DNA from: DTFZ01 sp050260375
Lineage (GTDB): Bacteria; Bacillota; Clostridia; Christensenellales; SZUA-584
DNA: 64,000 nucleotides
Reading direction: 5' to 3'
Assembly (NCBI GenBank): GCA_050260375.1
Contig: JBLNCA010000011.1
Coordinates: 1 to 64,000 of the forward strand
Positions within the stretch are counted from its first letter, which is position 1, and each line of letters starts with the position of its first letter. Below, piece by piece: positions 34,568 to 43,626 of this stretch. The notes under the pieces are model-generated. The model saw only the letters and a list, made by a program, of their open reading frames with translations, did no database searches and had not been told where the DNA came from. The translations under genes and the position numbers were made by a program.

Positions 34568-35567
34568 TTGCGTATACCTCCCTCAACGTTTTCTCCGACA
34601 ATATGCAGCGGTATCTGCGCCCCTCCTCCGATTTAAACAGAGGCACTTTGGATACCTTGCATTCGGGCTTTACGTATTTGCAGCGCTCCGCAAACCGGCA
34701 GCCGTAAGGCGGGTTCTTAAGGTTGGGCGGAGTACCGGGAATGGCGGTAAGCTTCATCTCGCGGGTATGCTCCTCCGGTACGATTATCGAGCCCATAAGC
34801 CCTTTGGAATACGGGTGCAGCGGGTCGAACACCACTTCTTTTGCCGTACCCTCTTCCACTATCTGCCCGGCATACATCACCATTATGTCGTCGGTCACGT
34901 TATAGAGCAGCGGCAGTTCGTGAGTGATGAATATCATCGATCTGATGTAGCCTTTGTCCATAAGATCGCGAAGCATCTTTATAGCCATCTTCTGGCTTGT
35001 GACGTCAAGCGCGCTCGACGGCTCGTCGGCAATGAGCACCTTGGGCGAGAGTATCGTCGAAACGGCGATTACCGTGCGCTGCTTCATTCCTCCCGACAGT
35101 TCCACGGGGTACCTTTTCAGTATGTCGGCAGAGAGCCCCAATACCTCAAAGCGCTCTTTGGCGCGTTCGTATATCTCCGCCTTGGTAGCCTTGGGTTCGT
35201 GCGCACGAATAACGTCCTCGACGAAACGTATTATCTTTCTTGTAGGATTCAATGCATTCATCGCCGCCTGCGGTATGTACGCTATCTCGGTGCCCAGTAT
35301 CTTCTTGCGCACCTCGTCCGGGGTCATACACGATATGTTTACGCCGTCCACTATTATTTCGCCGCTCATGTAATGCAGAGGAGGAAAGTAATAACCCATA
35401 AGGCTTAAAGCGAGCGTAGACTTTCCGCAGCCGCTCTCTCCCGCTATACCCAGCGACTTGCCCTCCTCTACCTTCAAGGACACGTCGTCCACGGCGTAAA
35501 CGTCCTCTCTGAAGCGCGTAATGTATTTTGTTGTAAGGCCGTTAACCTCAAGTATAACTTTTCCCAT
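34560..35567 (-). CDS. Peptide/oligosaccharide ABC importer, ATP-binding protein (DppD/OppD type)
   Basis: 335 residues. Walker A GESGCGKST, signature LSGGMKQRT, Walker B VLIADEPSSALD, switch FITHE, and the C-terminal oligopeptide-transport extension with four cysteines (GCRFAERCKYVKPEC...RC), the standard motif of the DppD/OppD branch that can hold an iron-sulfur cluster in some members. AGGAGG precedes ATG at 35567, 10 bases after the permease stop. It forms a heterodimer with the next ATPase. Confidence 0.93.
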   Translation of the reverse strand: MGKVILEVNGLTTKYITRFREDVYAVDDVSLKVEEGKSLGIAGESGCGKSTLALSLMGYYFPPLHYMSGEIIVDGVNISCMTPDEVRKKILGTEIAYIPQAAMNALNPTRKIIRFVEDVIRAHEPKATKAEIYERAKERFEVLGLSADILKRYPVELSGGMKQRTVIAVSTILSPKVLIADEPSSALDVTSQKMAIKMLRDLMDKGYIRSMIFITHELPLLYNVTDDIMVMYAGQIVEEGTAKEVVFDPLHPYSKGLMGSIIVPEEHTREMKLTAIPGTPPNLKNPPYGCRFAERCKYVKPECKVSKVPLFKSEEGRRYRCILSEKTLREVYANE

Positions 35568-35577
35568 ATCTGGCCTC

Positions 35578-36831
35578 CTAATCTCTCAAAGTCGGGTTGA
35601 ACACCTGGTCGAGGCCGGTATTCATCAGGTTCAGCGAAAATCCGACGAACGCTATAGACAATATTACCGGTATGAAAGCCCACCAGGCGCCGTTTATATG
35701 CGCCGCGTACGCCATGGACCAGTACATCATCAGCCCCAATGTCGGAACTTCCGTCGTTTTCGGACCGAGGCCAAGTATGGAGAGCTGCGCTTCGGCGAGT
35801 ATCGCCGTGCTTATCTGCAGTATAAGCGCCATCACCACGTACGACGCGATATACGGCAGTATGTCGGTAAGCAATATGCGCGGCAGCGAGTGGCCTGAAA
35901 GTTTGCTTAAGTTAACATGGTCGCGGTTCCTTAAAGAAACGACCTGCGCTCGTACGGCCCTTGCCGTCCACACCCACGAAGTCAAGCCGATAACCAAAGC
36001 GACAGTCGCGGCTCCGCGATCGTTCTGGCTTATCGAGAATGATATGAGTATCAGCAGCACGAAGGACGGTATCACGGTAAACAGGTTTGTAAAGAACATT
36101 ATTATGTCGTCGAGTATGCCGCCTACATAACCTGCGAGCAAACCTAAAACCAGCCCGATGAATGTCGCTACCAAGCCTGCTATAAGGCCTATAAGCAGCG
36201 ACGTTCCCACGGCCGATACCAGCTCGGTAAGCACATTTCGCCCGAAGTTGTCCGTACCCAGCGGCAGGTTTATGGTGTTTGCCACATCGTTAACGTTTAC
36301 ATAATCGGTGTTTGTGACCTTCACCACCTCCTGAAGCTCTTCTGTTTCACCATCTTTCTGCATAACGATGAGTCCTTCTTCACCGAGTATCGTGTTGAGG
36401 TTATCGTCGAGCCTGCCGTAGTACTTGCGCTTTGCGGACGTCATACCTTTAAACTTCAGTTTGCGGTCAAAATTAGCTTCCCAGATATTGAGCAGGCGCT
36501 CGGTATCCTCTATGTTTATCTCCTCTTCGGGTATGCCGAAAGCGACGAGCCAGTTTTTCATCTCTATGCGGTCCTCGCTGCTGAGCTTGCTTTCTATGCG
36601 CTTTGTGGCTGCGTCGTCGAGTTTGAATGTATAAAATTTTCCGGTATTGACGCTGTCCTGCACGGAAACGTATATGCCCGGTTTGGAAAACGTTCCAAGG
36701 CCTATCATCTTAAGAGGATCGTCCGGCACGAATATCGGGTATATTATGACTGTGAGCAGCATTATCGCGAGTATGATAAACCCCACGACGAACTTCGGGG
36801 AATGGAAGACCTGACGGAATGTATTTCTCAT
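35578..36831 (-). CDS. Peptide/oligosaccharide ABC importer, permease (DppC/OppC type) with extracytoplasmic insert
   Basis: 417 residues, about 110 longer than usual. TM1 at 14-35, then an extracytoplasmic hydrophilic stretch to about 188, then the conserved LPLGTDNFGRNV, five more membrane helices and the cytosolic EAA-type loop. The insert (37-188) has no motif I know; it may contact the binding protein. The permease pairs with the DppB-type protein encoded upstream. The ribosome-binding site is a run of nine G (36845-36837), five bases before ATG. Confidence 0.92.
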   Translation of the reverse strand: MRNTFRQVFHSPKFVVGFIILAIMLLTVIIYPIFVPDDPLKMIGLGTFSKPGIYVSVQDSVNTGKFYTFKLDDAATKRIESKLSSEDRIEMKNWLVAFGIPEEEINIEDTERLLNIWEANFDRKLKFKGMTSAKRKYYGRLDDNLNTILGEEGLIVMQKDGETEELQEVVKVTNTDYVNVNDVANTINLPLGTDNFGRNVLTELVSAVGTSLLIGLIAGLVATFIGLVLGLLAGYVGGILDDIIMFFTNLFTVIPSFVLLILISFSISQNDRGAATVALVIGLTSWVWTARAVRAQVVSLRNRDHVNLSKLSGHSLPRILLTDILPYIASYVVMALILQISTAILAEAQLSILGLGPKTTEVPTLGLMMYWSMAYAAHINGAWWAFIPVILSIAFVGFSLNLMNTGLDQVFNPTLRD

Positions 36832-36836
36832 ATATA

Positions 36837-36845
36837 CCCCCCCCC
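36837..36845 (-). promoter_or_regulatory. Nine-G homopolymer as Shine-Dalgarno
   Basis: Between the stop of the DppB-type gene (36848-36846) and the ATG of the DppC-type gene (36831) the minus strand reads AA-G9-TATAT. The tract is the only candidate ribosome-binding site. Tracts of this length can slip in replication and would alter spacing and strength. Confidence 0.7.
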
Positions 36846-37850
36846 TTAATCCATCTGCGCCGCTTTTACGCGCGGGTCGATAAATCCGTACAAAATTTCT
36901 ATCAGGAAATTAGCAATAAGCACCATAACAGTTATTATCAGCGTTGCTGCGGATATCAGCGGATAATCGGAGCCCGTGACCGCGCTGAATATCGTGGTGC
37001 CCAGCCCAGGGTAGCTGAATATAGTCTCCGCAACGAGCGCGCCGCCTACCATGGTTCCGAGCGACAATGCAAGCCCGGTTATCTGAGGCAGCATGGCGTT
37101 ACGAAACACGTAACGCACTATCTTTCTGTCCTTTATACCCAAAAAGCGGCTGTACTTCACATAGTCGGCATTCAGCTCATATATGGACATCGAGCGCATG
37201 CCGATAGCCTGTCCGCCGATGGCTATTATGACTATGGACCAGAACGGCAGTTGGTAATGCGATATCACCGAAGCTACGAACTGCCATGAGAACGTCGGTA
37301 TAAGGTCGAATGCGTATCCTCCCGCTATCGGAGCTATTTTGAGGTTTAACGCGAAAATGACAAGCAGCAGGGTTGCCATGCCGAACGCCGGTATGCTGGT
37401 GGCAAACAAACATACAGGCATTACCACCTTGTCGAATCCTTTCCGTATATATGCTGCGAGAGCTCCTAAAAGGTTTCCTATTAGCCAGCCGATTATTATT
37501 GCCGGCAATTGCAGCCCGATAGTCCACCATATAGAGCTTGATATGATATCGGACACTGTCCGCGGATATTCGCTAAAAGAGATCCCCATGTCCCCTTTCA
37601 GCAGATTCTTTATGTAGTTGTAGAACTGTACATGAATAGGTTGGTCGGTACCGAATTTTTTTGCGTAATCTTCGTATATCTTCTGTATGGCGGTCGGGAT
37701 AGACATTCCTGCAGCCGCACGCGCGGTTATCGCGGCGACGGGATCGCCCGGCATAAGCCGGGGCAGTAGAAAGTTCAGTATTATGGCACATACCAATGTT
37801 ATCAAAAGCCATAGAATTTTCTTGCCGAAATATTTGCGGTAGCCTTTCAA
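36846..37850 (-). CDS. Peptide/oligosaccharide ABC importer, permease (DppB/OppB type)
   Basis: 334 residues with about six membrane helices. TM1 is followed by the family signature LPRLMPGDPV; the C-terminal part has the GTMVGGALVAETIFSYPGLG loop typical of DppB proteins. The start is most likely TTG at 37850, with GGAGG seven bases upstream; a GTG at 37886 lies in the hairpin before it and adds 12 unlikely residues. It follows the binding-protein gene after a strong stem-loop and precedes the DppC-type permease. Confidence 0.92.
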   Translation of the reverse strand: MKGYRKYFGKKILWLLITLVCAIILNFLLPRLMPGDPVAAITARAAAGMSIPTAIQKIYEDYAKKFGTDQPIHVQFYNYIKNLLKGDMGISFSEYPRTVSDIISSSIWWTIGLQLPAIIIGWLIGNLLGALAAYIRKGFDKVVMPVCLFATSIPAFGMATLLLVIFALNLKIAPIAGGYAFDLIPTFSWQFVASVISHYQLPFWSIVIIAIGGQAIGMRSMSIYELNADYVKYSRFLGIKDRKIVRYVFRNAMLPQITGLALSLGTMVGGALVAETIFSYPGLGTTIFSAVTGSDYPLISAATLIITVMVLIANFLIEILYGFIDPRVKAAQMD

Positions 37851-37888
37851 ATTAACACCTCCACTCTTCCCAAAAAGGTCAAACACGA

Positions 37889-37925
37889 GAAAACAGCCAT
37901 GTTTAAAGAAACATGGCTGTTTCTC
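37889..37925 (-). terminator. Attenuating stem-loop behind the binding-protein gene
   Basis: Arms GAAAACAGCCATGTTT (37889-37904) and AAACATGGCTGTTTCTC (37909-37925) form a near-perfect 15-bp stem with a 4-base loop. Placed between the binding-protein and permease genes, it would lower downstream transcription or protect the upstream message, the usual way ABC operons make excess binding protein. Confidence 0.8.
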
Positions 37926-37936
37926 ACCTTTATCCT

Positions 37937-39823
37937 TTACTCTACAAGCTCAAGATTGTAGAGGCCGGCAATGCCGTACCCGCACATAAGGTTCGTCGGC
38001 GGGATGTTGTTGCCGTCGTCAAGCTCGGGGTAGTTCGTCCATACAGACTCGTTTACAGCGTGGAACAGCTGCGGACGATACATGAGAGCGAACGAGGGAA
38101 CATCCGTGAGGTATATCTTTACCGCCTCGGTATAGAGCTCCTTAAGCTTCACGGGATCGGTCTCTTTGGGAATAGCCGCAATTAACTCGTCGGCTCTCTT
38201 GTTGGAGTATCCGCCGAAGTTTCCAACCCAGTTGTTCTCCTGGCCTACAAACTCGCTGCTCATGAACTGACGTACGCGCGACCAGGGCTGCGTTGCGGAA
38301 GCGCCGTCGCCCGACCACATGAATATGTCGTACTCTGTCTGTTTGCCATTCGTGAACACAGTCTGATATACATCCCAAGTGGGATAATATGTTTCAATGT
38401 TGATGCCGATCTTCTGTCCGGCGGCAGCCACTATTTCCATGGCCGCCTGCCAGTCGGTCCAACCCTCGGGGCAGCAAGCTTTGTAATGAAGCTCTTTGCC
38501 TTTGTATTCGCGGAATCCGTTACCGTCTTTATCGACGATGCCGGCTTCGTCAAGAAGCTTCTTGGCGCCTTCGATATCGTTTCCGGTCCACTGCAGGTCT
38601 TTTACCGCCTCATGATCGTACATAGCCTGTTCGCCTTCGGTCGGGTTCATGCATGAACGCGGCACAGCCTTGAACGTCGGGCTCTGGTTCGTCATGGCGT
38701 TAGCGATTATCGCGTCGTAGTCGACAGCAATGGCAATTGCTTTACGTACTGCAACCTGATCGAGGCCGTAGGAATTCATGTTGTACCATGCGGTCGGTAT
38801 CGCCGTGCAGATGCCGTAAGGCGGTTCATCGATATACGTGGAGATAGGCAGACCCTTCTCGAGCCAGAGCTTCTGTATGTCGGGCAGGAACTGCTGGTTC
38901 ACGTCAATCTGGCCGGCTTCGAAAGCGGCCTGTGTAGCTTCATTGCCTTCGTAAATTACGTGGCAGATGTACTTGGGAACAGGCAGTTTGCCCCACAAGG
39001 ATTCAGCCTGGCCCCAGTAATTATCGTCGCGTATATATACGACCTTCTGATCGTCGGCATAGAAGCTCTTATAAGGCCCGGACGCTACGAAGTCTTCGCA
39101 GGGGTCGTTCTTGAACTTCGAGGCGTCTCCGCCCGAGCGCTCTTCAAGCCTTTGCGTAAACGCTTTCTGGTTGACAAACGTCTTACCGAGGTAGAACACT
39201 ACCTGAAGCGGGTTGACCGGTCTGCCTTCGTCATCGAGTTTAGAATAAATCTTTACGGTTGAAGCGTCGACCGCTTCGATCTTCTCGATGAAGGGTTTGA
39301 ACTCAAGGCCTCTGTTCGTCTCGTATTTGAGGTGGCATTCATACGTATAAGCTACGTCTTCAGCCGTTACGGGCGTGCCGTCGTTCCACTTCGCATCGGG
39401 ATTGATTTTGACGGTCATCTCGGTCTGGTCGGCGTTCCACTGGTAATCGCCGTCGGCGAGCAGCGGATACATCTTGCCGTCAAGCAGATTGTACATATAC
39501 AGCGTCTCGTGGACAACTTGCCTCGCGGGCTCTTCCGTACAAGCTATGGCATTGTTCATGTCTGCGCTGTAAGGGTTCCACCCTTTGATTGCGCCGTACT
39601 GGAAACCAGCCACGTAAAGCGTCTCTTTTCTGGGCAGTTCCCCGCCCGGTTCTACAGACACTTCCGCCGAAGGTTCTTCAGACGGCTCTACCACTTCCTC
39701 AGACGGTTTCTCGCTGGGCTCCGGAGTGCTTGAAGCGGCCGGTGCGGGAGCACACGCAAACAGCGTTACGCAAGCGAACACTATAGCGAGTACCAACACC
39801 ATTATCTTCCATGTACTCTTCAT
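37937..39823 (-). CDS. Extracellular solute-binding lipoprotein (family 5) of the ABC importer
   Basis: 628 residues. Signal peptide with lipobox TLFACAP (Cys24), a Ser/Glu/Pro-rich linker (about 30-62), then a family-5 (DppA/OppA-type) binding domain with KWNDGTPVTAEDVAYTYE and DEAGIVDKDGNGFREY. Family 5 proteins bind peptides, nickel or, in Thermotoga and relatives, cello- and manno-oligosaccharides. The surrounding glycoside hydrolases favour sugar. AAGGAGG lies 8 bases before ATG at 39823. Together with the two permeases and two ATPases it makes a complete importer. Confidence 0.93.
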   Translation of the reverse strand: MKSTWKIMVLVLAIVFACVTLFACAPAPAASSTPEPSEKPSEEVVEPSEEPSAEVSVEPGGELPRKETLYVAGFQYGAIKGWNPYSADMNNAIACTEEPARQVVHETLYMYNLLDGKMYPLLADGDYQWNADQTEMTVKINPDAKWNDGTPVTAEDVAYTYECHLKYETNRGLEFKPFIEKIEAVDASTVKIYSKLDDEGRPVNPLQVVFYLGKTFVNQKAFTQRLEERSGGDASKFKNDPCEDFVASGPYKSFYADDQKVVYIRDDNYWGQAESLWGKLPVPKYICHVIYEGNEATQAAFEAGQIDVNQQFLPDIQKLWLEKGLPISTYIDEPPYGICTAIPTAWYNMNSYGLDQVAVRKAIAIAVDYDAIIANAMTNQSPTFKAVPRSCMNPTEGEQAMYDHEAVKDLQWTGNDIEGAKKLLDEAGIVDKDGNGFREYKGKELHYKACCPEGWTDWQAAMEIVAAAGQKIGINIETYYPTWDVYQTVFTNGKQTEYDIFMWSGDGASATQPWSRVRQFMSSEFVGQENNWVGNFGGYSNKRADELIAAIPKETDPVKLKELYTEAVKIYLTDVPSFALMYRPQLFHAVNESVWTNYPELDDGNNIPPTNLMCGYGIAGLYNLELVE

Positions 39824-39842
39824 GATTGTTCCTCCTTGTTTT

Positions 39843-39871
39843 TTATCGTTAAGGCCTTTTTTGGCCGATAA
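39843..39871 (-). terminator. Stem-loop between the LacI pseudogene and the binding-protein gene
   Basis: TTATCG-TTAA-GGCC (39843-39856) pairs with GGCC-GATAA (39863-39871) around a run of T/A. It could be a weak terminator for the regulator gene or an attenuator for the importer operon. Confidence 0.5.
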
Positions 39872-39885
39872 CGCTATCTATAAAC

Positions 39886-40894
39886 TCAGAGCTGCTTTAC
39901 CGTTTCGCCTTCCCAGATAACGCCGGGAACAACAATACGGCTGGGTATATATGTTCTTGGAGATTTAATCGCATTTACGAGCAGCTTCGCGGCCTGCTCG
40001 CCTATCTTCTTTGAGTCCTGCTTTAATGTCGTGAGCTTTGGGACGAAGCACCCTGCTTAAGTAGATGCCGTCAAAGCCGGTTACGCTGATGTCGTCGGGT
40101 ATAACGAGCCCTTTGCGTTCTATCTCGTTCATTCCCCCGATGAATGAAAAATCGTCCGGGTAGAGTATGCATGTGGGGGGATCGTCAAGTTCCAGCAATT
40201 CGCGCGTGGCAAGCCCGCTCGAGCACGGGTCGTGATATAAGCCTTTGCGTATATATTTATCCGGGGTCGAAACGCCGAGTTCCTCGCAGGTTCTATAGAA
40301 ACTTGCGAGCCGAAAACGTGTAACTGCAGTGTCCTCGCCGTGTATAAACGCTATTATTCTATGCCCCTTGCCGTACACGTAACGCACAAGGTCACGCATG
40401 CACTGCACGTTGTCGGATACTACTGCTCCGCAATTATCAAACACATAATCTATCGTGACAACAGGAATTCTGCTGTTCACCAGTTCCGCAATAGACGGAT
40501 CCTGAAAATCAACGCTCGCTATAACTACGCCGTCGCAGTTTCTGTATTTGCAGTGTTCAAGGTAACTCATGCTGGTATGGCCTATGTTGCAGCTTATGAA
40601 TGTTACGTCGTAACCGTTGCGCTCGGCCTCGTTTTTGAGGCTGTCTAATACCTCCGAAAAATACTCATGCGTCAACCCGCTGCTGGTACCGTCCACAAAA
40701 AGAACGCCTATGTTATATGAATGGTTGGTTCTGAGAGCACGCGCCGCAGCATTCGGGAAATATCCAAGCGACCTTGCAACCTGCCTTATACGATTGGCAG
40801 TCTCAAAGCCGATATCCGGGGCGTTGTTGAGCGCTTTGCTGACAGATGCAACCGATACGCCACATTGTTCAGCTATATGCCTTATTGTTACCAT
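39886..40894 (-). pseudogene. LacI-family regulator with a 1-base frameshift
   Basis: The frame from ATG at 40894 encodes a LacI helix-turn-helix (TIRHIAEQCGVSVASVSKAL) and sugar-binding domain closely like the regulator at 28685-29722 (GVLFVDGTSSGLTHEYF, CILYPDDFSFIGG), then runs off after VLRP to an early stop at 39965. Removing one base from the AAA at 40037-40039 (minus-strand CCCAAAGCTC) restores KLTTLKQDSKKIGEQAAKLL...RIVVPGVIWEGETVKQL to a TGA at 39886-39888, matching the paralogue's end. So the gene is frameshifted by a single inserted A, by mutation or by sequencing error. It heads the ABC importer operon and is divergent from the beta-mannosidase gene; loss would leave both unrepressed. 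Confidence 0.85.
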
Positions 40895-40950
40895 GTGTAT
40901 GCGTATCCTCTGCTAGTAATGATAGTTACTTAATCGTTTTCTCTGGCCTT

Positions 40951-40979
40951 ATTATAGTATCACATTTTATCTATGTCAA
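40951..40979 (-). promoter_or_regulatory. Consensus promoter of the LacI2-ABC importer operon
   Basis: On the minus strand TTGACA (40979-40974), 17 bases, TATAAT (40956-40951): a full sigma-A consensus, 57 bases before the ATG at 40894. AAAACGATTAAGT follows the -10, only loosely like the ACGAWWTCGT operator of the other LacI locus. Confidence 0.85.
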
Positions 40980-41052
40980 GCACGTTTTTTGCGTGAATAT
41001 TCTTTCGCTTCCACCATTTTCCGCGAATTTAAAACGGTTTAGGAGAAATCGC

Positions 41053-41080
41053 TTGACATACTGCCAAAATGTTATACCAT
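41053..41080 (+). promoter_or_regulatory. Probable promoter of the beta-mannosidase gene
   Basis: TTGACA (41053-41058), 16-base spacer, TACCAT (41075-41080). Divergent from the promoter at 40951-40979 about 75 bases away, so one regulator could control both. Confidence 0.55.
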
Positions 41081-41156
41081 TTATTATGACCCCGGTTAAA
41101 ACAATGGCTATATTTATTAAAAAATGGCGCGTATGGAAGGAGGCGTTCGGCATATT

Positions 41157-43583
41157 ATGTTTATTCAGTCGCTTAATGGGGCTTGGGAGATGCGTTTTTC
41201 CGGCGAAAACGATATATTTAAGGCTTCAGTACCCGGTTCGGTGTACTCGGACCTTATTGCCGCCGGAGCAATGGACGACCCGTATTGGCGGGACAACGAA
41301 AACGCAGCTTTAAAGCTTATGGAGCATGATTTCGTTTATACGAAAACGTTTACCGCCGATGAAAACCTGCTTGGGTGCGACCGCGTGCTGCTGCGCTGCG
41401 AAGGGCTGGATACGCTTTGCGCTATATCGCTAAACGGAAAACACGCAGGAGACGCCGACAACATGCACAGAACGTGGGAATTTGACGTACGCTCATTGCT
41501 GATACCCGGGCAGAACAGCATAGAGATACGCTTCTTCTCCCCTACAAAATATATAAGGAAGGCATACGAAGTTTCGAGAGCCGACGGCACTTCCGACGCG
41601 ATGAAGGGGTTTCCGCTGCTGCGCAAATCCCATTGCATGTTCGGCTGGGATTGGGGCCCGAGGCTTCCCGACGCCGGCATATGGCGAAGCATATCGCTCG
41701 TAGGCATTGACGCCGCGCGCATAGGCGGAGTATACGTTGCGCAGTCCCACGAAATCGGTTGCGTAATACTGCATGTTTCGACAGCCGTTGATGTCGTAAC
41801 CGAAGCCAAAACGGATATAAGCGTCGAAGTAACAGCGCCTGACGGCAGAACGTGGAGCGCCAAAGGAGCCGAATGCGACATACACATAGACAACCCGCTG
41901 CTGTGGTGGCCGAATGGCCTCGGCGGCCAGCCGCTGTATACCGTCAAGGTTACTTTGAGCGCAGGCGGCCGCGCGCTCGACGTTTGGGAAAGGCGCATAG
42001 GCCTTCGCACTATGACTATGAGCATAAAAAAGGACGAGTGGGGTGAAAGCTTCGCGCATTGCGTAAACGGCGTAGAGTTCTTCGCTATGGGCGCGGATTA
42101 TATACCCGAGGACTGCATACTCAGCAGGGTTAACAAGGAGCGTACGCGCAGATTATTAGAAGACGCCGCGGCGGCGAATTTCAACGTTATTCGCGTATGG
42201 GGCGGGGGATATTACCCCGACGATTACTTTTACGATATTTGCGACGAACTCGGCCTCGTGGTCTGGCAGGATTTCATGTTTGCGTGCGCGGTATACAACC
42301 TTACCGACGAATTCGAAGAGAACATACGCGCGGAGATAACCGACAACGTAAGGCGCCTTAGGCACCACGCCTCTCTTGGCCTCTGGTGCGGCAACAACGA
42401 GATGGAGATGTTCGTCGCGATGGGCGAATGGGTGTCTAGCGGCAGGCAAAAAGCCGACTATATAAAGATGTACGAGTACATCTTCCCGCAGATATTGAAA
42501 AAGGAAGACCCCAATACTTTCTACTGGCCGGCGAGCCCTTCTTCGGGAGGCAGCTTCGATAAGCCCAACGACCCAAACAGGGGCGACGTTCATTACTGGG
42601 AGGTATGGCACGGAGGCCTTCCTTTTACCGACTACCGCAACCACAAGTTCCGCTATGTGTCGGAGTTCGGCTTCCAGTCGTTCCCGTCGATAAAAACGAT
42701 AGAGGCTTTTACCGAACCAAATGACCGCAACATGTTCTCTTATGTGATGGAAAAACATCAGCGGAACGCGTCCGCTAACGGAAAGATACTCTCTTACCTT
42801 TCACAGATGTACCTTTATCCGCGCGATTTTGAGATACTGATATACGCCTCGCAGCTGCTTCAGGCGCAGGCGATGCAGTACGGCGTCGAACACTGGCGCA
42901 GGAACCGCGGCCGCTGCATGGGCGCCGTAATATGGCAGCTCAACGATTGCTGGCCGGTGGTCAGCTGGTCGAGCATCGACTATTTCGGGCGCTGGAAGGC
43001 GCTGCACTATTATATGAAGAGGTTCTTCGCACCAGTGCTGATATCCTGCCACGAGGAAGGCGTGCTGTCGCAGAACACCAACGTAAACGCCGAGCCCTTC
43101 CCTCTTAAAAAGAGCGCGAAGCTCAATGTGAGCAACGAAACGGCAAAAGCGTTTACCGGAGTAGCGCGCTGGTCGCTGCGCAGCCCGGACGCCAAAGTAA
43201 TCAGGGAAGGGGCATTCGACGTTGAAGTGCCGGCGTTTTCCGCCGTATGGCTGCCCGAGCAGGATTTTTCGGACAAGGACACTTACGGATGCTACTATGC
43301 GTACGAGCTCGAAGGCAAACATGGTACGGTGGGCGGCGGCAGCGTGCTGTTCTGCCCTCCCAAGCATTTCCGCTTTGAGGACCCTAAGCTTTCCGCGTAT
43401 ATCGATGGAGACGAAATAGTCGTATCTGCGTGCGCCTACGCGCGCAGCGTAGAGATAATATGCGACGACGACTCCGTGCTGAGCGACAACTATTTCGATA
43501 TGAACGCAGGAGAGCGCCGCGTAAAAGTGCTGCGCGGCGCGCCGAAATCGGTTAAAGCCCGGAGCGTATACGACATAAGGTGA
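41157..43583 (+). CDS. Beta-mannosidase (GH2)
   Basis: 808 residues from ATG at 41157, no signal peptide. GH2 layout: sugar-binding jelly roll (about 1-170), immunoglobulin-like domain, then the TIM barrel. The acid/base Glu415 is in WCGNNEMEMF and the nucleophile Glu503 in YVSEFGFQSFPS, both in the beta-mannosidase form of the GH2 motifs; GWDWGPRLPDAGIW is also typical. It would remove mannose from the non-reducing end of manno-oligosaccharides in the cytosol. AAGGAGG lies 13 bases before this ATG, slightly far; the frame also has an ATG at 41124 with no site. It starts a plus-strand run with the MATE and GNAT genes. Confidence 0.93.
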   Translation: MFIQSLNGAWEMRFSGENDIFKASVPGSVYSDLIAAGAMDDPYWRDNENAALKLMEHDFVYTKTFTADENLLGCDRVLLRCEGLDTLCAISLNGKHAGDADNMHRTWEFDVRSLLIPGQNSIEIRFFSPTKYIRKAYEVSRADGTSDAMKGFPLLRKSHCMFGWDWGPRLPDAGIWRSISLVGIDAARIGGVYVAQSHEIGCVILHVSTAVDVVTEAKTDISVEVTAPDGRTWSAKGAECDIHIDNPLLWWPNGLGGQPLYTVKVTLSAGGRALDVWERRIGLRTMTMSIKKDEWGESFAHCVNGVEFFAMGADYIPEDCILSRVNKERTRRLLEDAAAANFNVIRVWGGGYYPDDYFYDICDELGLVVWQDFMFACAVYNLTDEFEENIRAEITDNVRRLRHHASLGLWCGNNEMEMFVAMGEWVSSGRQKADYIKMYEYIFPQILKKEDPNTFYWPASPSSGGSFDKPNDPNRGDVHYWEVWHGGLPFTDYRNHKFRYVSEFGFQSFPSIKTIEAFTEPNDRNMFSYVMEKHQRNASANGKILSYLSQMYLYPRDFEILIYASQLLQAQAMQYGVEHWRRNRGRCMGAVIWQLNDCWPVVSWSSIDYFGRWKALHYYMKRFFAPVLISCHEEGVLSQNTNVNAEPFPLKKSAKLNVSNETAKAFTGVARWSLRSPDAKVIREGAFDVEVPAFSAVWLPEQDFSDKDTYGCYYAYELEGKHGTVGGGSVLFCPPKHFRFEDPKLSAYIDGDEIVVSACAYARSVEIICDDDSVLSDNYFDMNAGERRVKVLRGAPKSVKARSVYDIR

Positions 43584-43626
43584 GGTTAATGAACAGAGCC
43601 AAGCAAGCCGCCGCAAAGGATGGCAT

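Noticed and set aside
34560..39823. Oligopeptide importer in the strict sense
   Set aside because: Family membership alone would say peptide, but every adjacent enzyme gene is a beta-glycosidase and the regulator is LacI, so sugar import is the better reading, though unproven.
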